64,000 bases of DNA from Eupeodes corollae. Taxonomy: Eukaryota > Arthropoda > Insecta > Diptera > Syrphidae. The stretch is from NCBI RefSeq assembly GCF_945859685.1, contig NC_079148.1:55438421-55502420 (forward strand), given 5' to 3'. Made by a program: the position numbers and the translations under genes. The notes beneath the pieces were generated by a model. The model had not been told where the DNA came from. It saw only the letters and a list, made by a program, of their open reading frames with translations, and ran no database searches. Numbering within the stretch: position 1 is the stretch's first letter; the number at the start of each line of letters is the position of its first letter. This document shows positions 1 to 10,157 of the stretch, piece by piece.

Positions 1-830
1 GTATGTGAAACAGTTTCTATATACATTATTTATGTTTACCATACACATGTACGTCTACACATATTCAGTTATATTTATGTAGGTAGTTAAAGAAGTTGGC
101 TTTACGTTTTATTGCTGAGTTTCTGAGGAAAGGAAAACATATAAGCCGGATAAAAATGAAAAAAAAAAAAAATGTACCTATATACAATAAAAATATACTC
201 TCGTATATGAATTACTTTCAAAGGGTCCACAAAATAAAAAAGTAAGGTAAAATCTAGGTGGCACCTTGAAGCGGAAAATCATGAAAAAGCACACCATTAG
301 GTGGCACTCTTTAAAGGGAAACCTTCCACTTTCCTGACTGAGAAGAAGGGTTCTTTTGTATTTAAATTACAATTATGAGCATTCTTTTCCATTAAAGTTA
401 AAAACTAGATATATAAAATAGAATGATATATGAACATTTTATATGGCGTCACGTGCTAAAGAAGGTAAGTATAGTAGGTAAAAGGTATATATTTTATGGC
501 TTGAGTATATGGTTTTTTTAAACCATAATTTTTGATTATAAGGTCAAGCTTTTTGGAAAAGGTCAAATATTTGAGTGGATTTTTTTAGGAAATATAACTG
601 AGATTGAGATCATTATGTTATGCAGGAAAAGTTTGTCTACTAAGGTATACGTACTTATTCTGTATTTACTTTAAAGAGTAGTAAAAACGTACAGTTGAAA
701 ATCTATATCTGCAAAGCGTTCATTAAAAAACATTGTATTCAGTTCTTCATAGACTAATGATAATCTAACATAAGACCAAAAACAAAAGTTTACCAGAACA
801 ATTTTTTAATTACAGGTATTGCATTTGTAA
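1..830. other. AT-rich non-coding stretch
   Basis: I see no gene, RNA or recognisable element here. It is AT-rich with short A/T homopolymers, and every frame is closed within a few dozen codons. Confidence 0.5.
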
Positions 831-1012
831 AAATTTCAAATTCGAGATTGTAATCAAAGATGAAATTACGATGCTACGAAAGACTAAAAATGTAGGTCCC
901 CGATTCCGTCCGTCTGTTTATCTGACTTCACCCAAACCATTAGGGATTGAGTTCAAATTTGAAAGTTAAGGCTCTTAGCAGATTCGCGTTAGGCGTTTTC
1001 CTTCTTTAAGAC
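831..1012 (+). repeat. Dispersed repeat family B, copy 1
   Basis: This segment shares an ordered series of words with copies near 28290 and 45575: a 'tgaaattacgatg' block, 'gattccgtccgtctg', a 'gattgagttcaaa' block and 'agcagattcgcgttaggcg' at the end. Here it runs directly into repeat family A at about 1013. It has no coding capacity. The nature of the element (MITE, Helitron-like or LINE UTR) cannot be told from three degraded copies. Confidence 0.55.
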
Positions 1013-2470
1013 TTAAAAATAACAGTAGCCCTCGTACGAAGAAAAACGTTTTTGACATCTGGTAAAGTTGTGGGAAAATCGAATTGACAGTTTTTTTATA
1101 AAAAATAAAAACCTAAAAAAAATACATTGCTTAAAGTTGGTAAACATTGGTTCTCGACTCATATATCTTTTCAAATATTTAAGATATTGGCCTCCAACTA
1201 ATTTTATTTTAAAAGAAATATTGTATTCAACTTTCGTCAAAATTTTGAGGAAAAATCGCACAGAAAAAAAGTTGTCATCTTAACAATCGTCGATAGTCAA
1301 CCTGAAATTTGTCTACCAAAATAGACAATATGACCACCTTATTTTTAAAAATAAGAACAATTTTCGATTGTCAATTTTGAGTAGTCAATATGAAAACAAA
1401 AGTAGTCAATAGAACAACTTCGGTATTGTTATATTAACTACCCAGTAGTCAAATTAGATTTCGGTTTTTAACTAAAATTGTCACATTGACTACCGCAGTT
1501 GTTATATTGACTACCACATTAGTCAATATGACAACAGTAGTTTCAATTTTCTTCAACCAAAGTTGTCATATTGACTACCAAATTTAAAAAAAATTTTGAG
1601 TCCCAAAATTGACAACCGAAAAGTGTTCTATTGACTATCTTAGCTTATCGGCTGAAAATTGACTATCAAATAGTCATTATGAGTACCAAAATAGTCAGTA
1701 GGATGACTTTTTTCGTTCTGTGCGAATTGGTAGTTTTTTTTAACAAAAAAATACTAAAAGTTTTGAAAAATTGCTTTTCGACTCAAATATCTTTTCAAAA
1801 ATTTGAAATTATTATTATTATACAAATAAATTTTAGCCGCTAACTAATATTGTTTCAACATTTGGTAAAATTTTGAGAAAAATTGAATTGACAGTTTTCT
1901 TACAAGAAAATAAAAGCTTAAAAAAAAACAATACTAAAACTTATTATAATTTAATTTCGACTCGAATATCTTTTCAAAAATTAAAAAATATTGGCTTCAA
2001 ACTACTCGTAATTTAATCTCACAGAAAACAATATTCGATATTTAGTAAATTGTTTATACAAATCTAACAACAATTTTGTTCATACAAAAAATAGAATTTA
2101 CAACAAATAGAACACAAATTTGATAAAAACTGATATTCGGTTCTCGATATCTCGTGAACAATAGAAGATATTGACTTCAAATTAATTTCCTTCATCCAAT
2201 TTGTATTTGTTTACAAGGAATAAATACTTTAAAGAATTGCTATTAAAATTGACATGGTTTTCGACTAAAAATCTCGTTCACAAAAATAGATGTTGAAATC
2301 AAACTATTTCATTATATGGAAAATATTGTTGGTAATTTTAAAGTTTTTGAGAATAATTCAACTGACTACTTTTTGGACAAAACAAAAAAACCTGTAAACT
2401 CTTAAGCAAGACAAATCTACAGACGGGTTGGGAAGTTATCAGTATAGGTTGCATCCTAGCCTTTTTTTTT
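1013..2470 (+). repeat. Repeat family A, copy 1
   Basis: An AT-rich non-coding repeat made of degenerate monomers of about 175 bp. Each monomer has the words 'gaattgacagttttttt', 'ataaaaacctaaaa', 'cgactcaaatatcttttcaa', 'attggcttcaaactac' and 'atattgttttcaacatt' in that order. The copy ends with the family's 3' signature at about 2411-2465 ('acagacggg.tgggaagt', 'agcctttttttt'). The 5' head seen in other copies is absent. One monomer is split at 1257-1724 by an inserted MITE. No protein is encoded. Confidence 0.75.
1259..1722. mobile_element. MITE with CACAG ends and CG target duplication
   Basis: The element begins CACAG at 1259 and ends CTGTG at 1722, with CG on both sides (1257-1258, 1723-1724). 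Terminal inverted repeats of about 25 bp can be aligned with small gaps: the left end starts CACAGAAAAAAAGTTGTCAT and the right end, reversed, CACAGAACGAAAAAAGTCAT. Outside it the family A monomer resumes exactly where it was broken, so other monomers serve as the empty site. The interior is full of a motif like GTTGTCATATTGACTA in both orientations (about ten copies). It encodes nothing. Its ends resemble the CACTA/EnSpm or Chapaev superfamilies, but the assignment is inference. Confidence 0.7.
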
Positions 2471-2484
2471 CTTAACCGATTAAC

Positions 2485-3135
2485 ATTTGTTTTAAAGTGT
2501 CTGGTAAAGCATTTCACATTCGTGTAGTGCGGCCAAAGAGAGAATCCCCTAAATTAGACTCAAAGGTAAACTGAAGATAGTATCTAGAAGTACGGGTGTT
2601 AAGGTTGAATATTTTGAGGGGAAGATATTTCACAAGAGCATTGTTTATGAAAATAGCGATTAAATATTAAATTTGCTTGTAACCTTGCGGCATTGTCCAA
2701 GTGTAGGAAATGTCTCGATAAGGAACAGATCACCTATCATTTGAAAGCTCTATTTTCAATTATATCCAAAATACTGAATTATTGTGTTGGGCTACCACTA
2801 TAAGAATTATACTCCAGTTTAGGACGAATAAATGCTTGCATCGTCAGACACAACCTAAACAATTACCATCATTTTTAACGGTGTCAAACACAAAAGATGG
2901 TGTGTCATGCAAATACCTACAACTAAAAAGCTCTATGCAACCGCCACTCATGGATAGTGGCATGAGGGTTACGATTTTGTGACAGTATTAAGCGATCGAG
3001 CTTTCAAGATCAGATTTTAATGCTGCCATTCCGAAATACAAGGAAATGAATATAAAAACGTCATCAGCGAAAGATTGAAGTGGGTTAGAAGTTTGACTCA
3101 AAAAAAGGTCATTTATAGAAATATAGAACAACACG
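2485..3135 (-). pseudogene. LINE ORF2 C-terminal relic (CR1/Jockey group)
   Basis: Read on the minus strand, this is the back half of a non-LTR retrotransposon reverse transcriptase, broken by several frameshifts and stops. Near 3060-3075 the complement reads as an active-site-like F-A-D-D. Then come a region resembling 'RLEYNS' with a tract typical of the thumb, 'ENRAFKMIGDL', 'IETFPTLGQCRKV', and a C-terminal arginine/tryptophan-type block ending near 2490 ('RTTRMWNAL'-like). The family copies DNA by target-primed reverse transcription. The copy is dead. It is related to, but in opposite orientation from, the fragment at 3425. Confidence 0.6.
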
Positions 3136-3424
3136 GAGCTCTAGGAACAAAAGCCTTTGTTTTCTGGATATTAGATTTTAACCCACTAATTAAATTAAAC
3201 AGTCTGAATGGTAGTTAACTACTCACCGACGAAGAGCATTTTCTAAAATCAATTAGATATATACAAACATACATCTGATTTTTGTATTTCATCAAAAGGC
3301 ATAGCTTTTAACTGTTTCATAAGGTTTTTGAAATGGGGTTCAATTTATAAAAGAATCCAATTGTCACAAAAAATGGAAAAAAATCCGAACTCGATTCAAT
3401 GTATTTTTTTGAAAATAATTTAGA

Positions 3425-3735
3425 ATTCAAAAAAGGGCTTTAAGAATGATAGGTGACAGAACTATAATCGAAACATTTAGATCGCTAGAACACCGTCGCA
3501 ATGTTTTATCCCTTTCGTTGTTTTATAGATATTTTTACAAACAATGTTCTGTCGAATTAGCCAGTTGCATTCCACCCCTTAAACAATTCAGCATTACCGC
3601 TGAATTACGACTCGCACTTCTAGGAATGCTCATCAGTTTATCCTTGAGCTCAATTTCGGGCGTACTGTTAAGTATAGAGATTCTTTCTTAAATCGCACAT
3701 TGAGAATGTGGAATGCTTTTAAATCCTTCCCTATT
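3425..3735 (+). pseudogene. LINE ORF2 C-terminal fragment, same family as 59240-61615
   Basis: The plus strand carries 'ALRMIGD', 'IETFRSLEHRRNVLSLS', 'FYRYFYKQCS' and 'SCIPPLKQF', the C-terminal end of a CR1/Jockey-group LINE reverse transcriptase. The DNA matches 61300-61470 word for word over stretches ('taaacagttca' versus 'taaacaattca', 'ctaggaatgctcatcag' versus 'ctgggaatgctcatcag', 'aatgtggaatgc'). It is 5' truncated, frameshifted around 3600, and interrupted by a SINE at 3738. The rest of the 3' tail appears at 4052-4115. Confidence 0.65.
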
Positions 3736-3737
3736 TT

Positions 3738-4050
3738 CCTAACGTGGCATGATGGTTAAAGCGTTGGACTGTCATGCAAGGGGTCTTGGTTTCAATTCCT
3801 GCCTGTGCCTCATTAATTTAAAAAAAAATAATTTTCGCGGGTACTGACTCTTGCGAGGAATTGACAATTCCTTCAAGAGAAATTCTTGTCATGAAAAGTG
3901 CTTTCTCAAATTAGCCGTTCGGATTCGGCCTAAAATAGTAGGTCCCTTCTATTCCTCACAACAGTACTCGCACACAGGAATGGTTGAGGGTTGTAAGTCA
4001 CTAGGCACTGGTTCAAAATGGATTTATTTATTTATGTATTTATTTACCTA
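3738..4050 (+). mobile_element. tRNA-derived SINE, copy 1 (longest, both promoter boxes)
   Basis: The head looks like a tRNA gene. An A-box-like TGGCATGATGG (3746-3756) is followed by 'cgttggactgtcatgc' and a B-box-like GGTTTCAATTCC near 3788, the arrangement of an internal RNA polymerase III promoter. The body holds the family words 'gaggaattgacaa', 'attcttgtcatgaaaagtgc', 'tttctcaaattagccgttc', 'cacacaggaatggttgag' and 'ttgtaagtcactaggc'. The tail is a (ttat)n-like run. It encodes no protein and would depend on a LINE partner. It sits inside a LINE 3' end. Confidence 0.75.
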
Positions 4051-4051
4051 A

Positions 4052-4115
4052 TGCTCGCACTGTGTTTAAATATAAACATATAAAGGGTACTAATAACCCC
4101 TTGAGTGATTATAAA
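4052..4115 (+). mobile_element. 3' terminal tail of the LINE interrupted at 3735
   Basis: The segment 'gcactgtg...aaagggtactaata' plus 'accccttgagtg' followed by 'attataaa' matches the 3' end of the LINE at 61560-61615 and its minus-strand copy at 21800-21850. Together with 3425-3735 it brackets the SINE, which suggests the SINE landed in the LINE 3' region. Confidence 0.5.
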
Positions 4116-4689
4116 TTTAAAAAAATTATTCAAATGATAAAATGAAATTAAAGTCAAAATATATATTTTAATTTAAAACCTAACAATTTTGAAAAACTTT
4201 TTGATAATTTAAAAACCTGACATTATCAAAATGATTTTTCTTTTTGAAACTTTTTAAGTGTATTTTAAAGTACAAAATTTGTCCTGTAGAATTTTATTCA
4301 TGATATTTCGTTTATACACAGTTTCGAGATATCCAACTACTGTATTATGATTTATGACCCATAGTGACAGAGGAAAGAAGTTTTTAATTAAATCAAACAT
4401 TTACTAAATGTTTTTTATGTCATGAAGTTTTTAAACAAACTATTAAAAAAACAAAAAACCTAGTTTGTGAGTTTTTCTTTTCACTCTCATATGTACTAAA
4501 CGTTAATAAAATTGTTCAGTTTTTCTAAATTAGTTTGTTCAAGAAACTAATATGGCTAATATATTGTAGTATTAAGAAATTCTAGTCATCACACAAAAAT
4601 AATGAAAATCTTTGGAACTATGAAGCACTGATTTAGTATTCAAATTAACAATTCTGAACAACATATGACATCTGTTGACCAAGGTTCTT
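4116..4689. other. AT-rich non-coding stretch
   Basis: No gene or recognised repeat. It has long A/T runs, and all frames are short. Confidence 0.45.
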
Positions 4690-5170
4690 TATTGACTTTA
4701 TCAATCAAAACATAAAGGATTGTCCAATAAGGACTTGATAACTTGCTCAATCGGAAAATGTACATGACTCACTTTAAATGATGCATCACCTTCAATTCTC
4801 CAGTATGGGTGTAACCAGGATGCGTACAAAAAATACGCCATAATGTTATCTGATCGAAGCGATGGCCAATTCTTCAGAAAGCTGTAGACTTGACTCATTT
4901 GAGGCGTATTCTACTGACGCCTTAACTGCATCGATATTTTCGACACTTTGATCAACTTTTTGTCTTATTAACATTGCAAAACCACACAACAAATATGTAG
5001 ACTCAAATTACACAACACTTATTGTTGTCCGTCTGCTAGGCAGAGAGTTACGATCGAAAATTGGAGTTAACGCTCTTAAAGTTGCTCTTACCGACTCAGA
5101 ATGTTGGTAGAATATGTTCATAATTTGCAGAAGTTGATTATTCGTGTACTTTAATATTATGAAAATTGTG
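4690..5170 (-). pseudogene. IS630/mariner-type transposase N-terminal relic
   Basis: On the minus strand, broken frames read like the helix-turn-helix region of insect IS630/Tc1-mariner transposases. There is 'SVENIDAVKASVE' (the usual form is '.ENI.AV..SV..NP'), then a stretch resembling 'LSEELAIA', then a TLWRI-like block followed by a segment resembling the 'HPY.IQLTQELK' region. Several frameshifts separate the blocks and no DDE catalytic residues are present. The match is from remembered motifs and is weaker than for the relic at 10158. Confidence 0.4.
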
Positions 5171-5315
5171 AGGTTACTGAATGAACTTACAATGACAGGT
5201 CGATGATTGCCAACAGTTTATTCATAGATTAAATTCAAAGGTGTCAAGTCCTTATTAGAAAACCCGATATTTACGAGAATAGAATATAATTTTGAAATCC
5301 TTGGATTAGTTTTAA

Positions 5316-6515
5316 CTTTCCACATTAAGTTATTGTAATGGGTCCGATTTGGCAAATTGAAAATGTTGACATTTCTCGAAGTTACAAGGTCCCTAGAGTC
5401 GAAATAAAAGATTTTTAAAAAGATGCCTGTGCGTGCGTGTGTACGTACGTTCGTACGTGCTTACGTTCGCGACGTTTTTTTCGTTGTCCATAGCTCAAGA
5501 ACCAGAAGAGATAGCTACTTCAAATAAATTTTGTTATATAGTTAAAAATGCAGATGATGCAGAAACGGCTCTCAAGAAAACTGTATAGGCAGTTTTTTTA
5601 CCATAACAGTTTAAAAAAAAAGTTAAACATTTTCGTATACCCTTAATATCTTACGAACCAAAAGCACTAGAGACTTGAATTAAATTTTATATAGTAAAAA
5701 AATGTGTTTCCTCGAAAATTTTACGAATACAAAATGATTTTATCTCCAAAACAAATTTGTGCAATGAAATATAAAGTTAACATCTGGTAAAGTTTTAAGA
5801 AAATTCGGATTGACAATTTTTCTTACAAAAAATAAAAACCTAAACATACAAATTAAGAAAAGTTGATAAAAATTGATTTGCGACTCAAATATCTTTTCAA
5901 AACTTTGATATATTGGCTGTAAACTACTTTTATTTTCTTAAAAATATTATTGTCAACCCTCAGTAAAATTTTAAGGAAAATCTAATTGACAGTTTTTTTT
6001 TTTACAAAAAATAAAAACTTTACCAGAAAAAAAACAATACAAAAACGTGGTACAACTTTAGCTTTTCAAAAATTAAAAATATTTTCTTGAAACTCTTTTT
6101 ATATCACAGAAAATATTGTTTTCGATATTCAATAGTTTTTTTATAAGAATCCAACAGTCCGTTTTTTCATAAAAAAAAAATAAAATTTACAAAAAATGGT
6201 ACGCAAATATGGTAAAAATTGATGTCCAGTTTTTGATATTCTTCAAATTAATTTTATTCATCCAATTTGTAAAAATTTAAGAAATGCTAAAAAAGTTGTT
6301 AAAAATTTGTTTTGGACTAAAAATATATTTAACAAAACTAGATTTTAAAACTAAACTATTTCTTTATTTGTAAAATATTGTTGGTAATTTTAAAATTTGT
6401 AAAATTAACAACTTTTTTAACAAAACACAATAACCTACAAACTTTTAAGCAAATCAAATAGACAGACGGGATGGGAAGATATCAGTGTGGATCGCAATTC
6501 CAGCCTCTTTTTTAT
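5316..6515 (+). repeat. Repeat family A, copy 2 (head to tail)
   Basis: A full-length layout. The head has 'ttattgtaatgggtccgatt' at about 5331, a (cgta)-rich tract near 5430-5470 and 'tcgttgtccatagctcaag' near 5480. A middle section contains 'ttacgaaccaaaagc' and 'agagacttgaattaaatttt'. Tandem monomers of about 175-180 bp follow: 'acaaaaaataaaaac' recurs at about 5824 and 6004. The 3' signature 'acagacgggatgggaag' with 'cagcctctttttta' lies at about 6462-6511. No open frame. Confidence 0.75.
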
Positions 6516-9500
6516 AAACTTTTTCAATTAATTTTTTTTTTAATTTTAAGATTTTTGTAAGTACAAAATGGGCTAAATTTAATTGTTCCTACTTGGTAGA
6601 ACCTTTGATTCAAGTAGTGTAAGTTTTCACAAGAAGCACATTATTGGAATTTGTCTTGTGCTTATTTGTTTTGTGACTTTTTGGAACTTTTGTTTGTAGG
6701 GATGGTGAAGTTTTGCTCATTCATTACAATTACGCATCAACAATAAAGCTTAATACTTATGCTGATTATTTGTAACAGTCTATCAGCGGTTATGACTTGA
6801 GACTTACGTCACTTAAATGCAATTATATACATGTTGGTCAATAGTCTATTCAATCACATTTTGCTTCAAAATGTTTGCACTAGCTTGAACTTTTTGGATT
6901 AAATCGCAAGCCTGAGCGATGTTTTCATGGGTACTTTATCATTTGTAAAATAGTTAACAAATATTGAATACAAATAGCTGTCATCTATTGAATGGACTGC
7001 CTTAACCGCTTTGTAAGCGCATATTTTTGTTTCTATTCTTAGTTCTTCATTCATCAAAAGAAGATTATTTGTTTTCAAAAACCTGAGCCAAAAACATTCA
7101 CACATTTCTCCTTTTCGGACTTTAGTGCAATTAAAAAACCCCTGCAAGAACACAGAAAAGTCTGTTTCATAAGCCTTTCCCATCAAATGTAAGCTGCTTT
7201 TCTTTAGTTTTTCATTTTCTTGTCAAGAGTGGATCCACGGATAGATGATGATGATGTAGGCTGTGTTGTAGAGTTGAAGAAAACTTTTGCTTCTCCAAGA
7301 AGCAATCATTTCCAAAGAAAATTGTGTTTACCTACTTACTTTTTGTTTGTTTGTTTCTTTATTTCAATACAATTTTACTGAAAGTTGGATTAAAGGTCTC
7401 AAATTCTAATTCTACCTCGGTTATTCAGTATTTCTATTTATATATAGTTTTGTTTTGTTTTGGTTTTATTTTGTTTTGAACTCTTCCTTGATAATTCCCA
7501 ACAAGAAGCTTTTACCCAAACGGTTTTTCCCCCCATTGCCAAATAGCATTAACTTATCAAAAAGAAATACGAAAATGTAGCTATTTGTCTTAATCCATTT
7601 ATGTTCAAATATACATTTCATCTCAGCAAAACATTTAGTAACAAAAATCGGGTATGAAAGAAAAGTATGCACTGCAGTGCCCAAAGAACCTTATGAAACA
7701 ACAACATCCTGGTCTCATATACCTACGGTCGCTACATTGCTACATTTTTACATATACATATGTATGTAGCAACGTCCTCGTTTCGTTTTGGTTCGGCCGC
7801 ATACAAAAATAGTACCTATAGAAAAATCCTTCCCAAATACAATCCTTTTTCTATCTCCATTGAAATATAAACAGTTATATAAAAATTTTATCCGTAAGGT
7901 AACAAGACGGTTTCATTTCGAAACACATTCAAACAAATTCCTTACATAACTTAAAATCCTTTTGCCTCCTGCTGCTGCTGCTTCTTTCCATTTCACCGCC
8001 AAACTAACCCACACACAGAATATCCAAGTTTTATAGTCAGAGTTGAAGCCCATCATATCCATAAGCAGGATAGAAGCTCCAAAAAGGACCAGGAGCAGGA
8101 GACTGAGGTACTGACTGTAAGGTAGTAGCGTAGAGGCATTGCAGGTAGGTTGCATACAACAAAATGAAAAGGATTATTTTCCCTTGGGGGAATTTTACTG
8201 GAGCAAAATAAAAGCGAAAGGATTTCCGAATTCATACCTTTCCTGGGCTTGGCTTGGCTTGGCTCTACTATGATGGCCGTGCCATGCCAACCTACATTAA
8301 GCATCCGATGACTATGACGATGACGATGACGACAACGACAACAACGAGCGACGACGACGGCTATGAGTCCTTCTCGTTCTCTCTATCCTTCTCTCCAGTT
8401 CAGAACTCTCAAGATATAGGTTTCTTAAGGAGCTTTAATTGTACCCATTGGGGAATAGTCCTCATAGTGTCGCTCTATACTCCTTCATAAAATGTACACA
8501 AAACAAAAAAGGAAGCAGAAAATAAGTAAAAATAATAATAATAATAAAAAGGAAGAAAAAACACAAAAACGAAAACTAGAAAAGATTTTATTATTTCTAT
8601 TTTGTGTCCGTTTTGTTTCCCACTAAAATCCATTTCATTTTAAGTGAAATAAATAACCTAAATAACCAGTGTCCTTAAAATGGGTTATCATAAATTCAGG
8701 CAAAGGATCGGGTATACGCTGTATATATGGTAAGAGTATATGCGATGGAAGCTGGAAAAAATAAACCCGAACTGGCACTCACTGGCTCGAAATTTTTCGG
8801 GCTCATAGCTACTATATATGAACACATATAGAATGATGCTCTGACTTTGGTTCTGGCTCTGGCTCTGCTTCTGAAAGGCACTTTCAACCAACGAGCACCA
8901 AAGAAACACTATCATCAGCCTTAAACAAAAGGGACAAATAACAGAAAATTGACCAAAGGGACAAGATTTTTGGTGTTGAAAGTTTGTGGTACAATGGGTA
9001 TAAATTTGCACTGAAATCTCCACTTCCATCTGGGTTACATTAAAAGAAAACGGACCCGATCTCATGTATGGTACATACACTCAAAAAAATTTTATCTTCA
9101 AATATTCTTGGCTTTTTATTGAAATGCACTAAGGTCTCAAAACTTAATCAACAGGTTTCTTCCATCAATTTGGGCAAATTTGTTGAAGACCTCGTTGTAA
9201 GCACCCTCGGTTTCAAGAGTGGACAATTGTCTCCTCTAGGCCAGTTTTATAGTTTTTGGTTATGTCAGCATCTAAGCTATAATTAGCAGTTATATATCTT
9301 CCTAATCTATGAAAGCTCATGGAAATAATGATATAAATCAACCAATCTTTCCATTGAAAACAACCCTCCCACCATCTTTAAGACAGCCCACGCCTAGTCA
9401 CAATTTTACAGCTCCAGGAGTATATGAGAAAAGGGACATTTAATTTTCTTGAGGGAGGGCTTTGTTCCTCATTAACTGTAATTATCTAAACACAATCATG

Positions 9501-9916
9501 AAAACGAGTCTGAAACTAAAGAAGCAGCTGTCAAAATAATAAATGGACACAAAATCGTAAATTCAACAAAAGCTGGAGAAACCCAAGAAAATTTAAATTT
9601 TCTTTTAGCGTTTCTGGAGTAATGTTTAAGCCAAGTTGGTCAATCTTCATTACTACTACGCCGAATTTATTTGTTTTTGGAAAATATAAAAGAACTCACT
9701 GTCTTTGTCGAATTCCTTTCTTTATTAGTATTATTTGAGTATAAAGGTTGTAAAATAATTCAATCTTTCCTCAATTTCAATAATTTGTAATCCTTATAGA
9801 ATTTATACATTCCTAGGAAACATTAAATTCCTTACAATTCTTTGCAATCATTACTAACAAGAATGCAAGAATTTCGAGTAAAAACATGAGTTCTTAATCT
9901 TAAGTCATTGCAATCC
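6516..9916. other. Apparently unique non-coding DNA
   Basis: No gene can be supported. A minus-strand frame of 95 codons at 6899-7186 and one of 130 codons at 8688-9080 resemble nothing I recognise and look like chance. The GC content rises around 7900-9100. There are short trinucleotide runs, including 'gatgatgatgatg' near 7246 and a CGA/CAA run at 8312-8360, and a (ggctt)n run near 8248. Confidence 0.4.
8308..8362. repeat. CGA/CAA trinucleotide microsatellite
   Basis: An imperfect run of 'gatgac', 'gacaac' and 'cgacgacgacgg' units. The runs at 14515-14595 and 14807-14850 have the same composition. It is open in some frames only because of its composition. Confidence 0.6.
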
Positions 9917-10150
9917 GTAGTGGACTGTCATGCGAGAGGTCTTGGGTTTAATCTCTGAATGTCCCATCTAAATTTTGTTCATGGATACTGCACCTTGCGA
10001 GAAATTGACAAATTATCCAAGAGTAATTCTTGTCATGAAAAGTGCTTTCTCAAATTAGCTCTTCGGAATCGGCTTAAAACTGTAGGTCCCCTCCATTCCT
10101 GACAAAATTACTCGCACACAGGAATGGTTGAGATAAGTCACTAAATTTGA
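9917..10150 (+). mobile_element. tRNA-derived SINE, copy 2 (5' truncated)
   Basis: The A-box end is missing. The copy begins at 'tggactgtcatgcgagaggt', keeps a B-box-like 'gggtttaatctc' and has the body words 'cttgcgagaaattgacaa', 'attcttgtcatgaaaagtgc', 'ctcaaattagctcttcgg' and 'cacacaggaatggttgag'. It stops before the terminal tail. A mariner relic follows at once. Confidence 0.75.
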
Positions 10151-10157
10151 GCGTTGG

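Noticed and set aside
6899..7186. A 95-codon open frame on the minus strand
   Set aside because: It looks like ordinary protein composition but matches nothing I can name, and a single frame of this length is expected by chance in 64 kb.
8688..9080. A 130-codon open frame on the minus strand
   Set aside because: No family resemblance; part of it is a Gln/Ser run from a short tandem repeat, and nothing flanking suggests exon structure.
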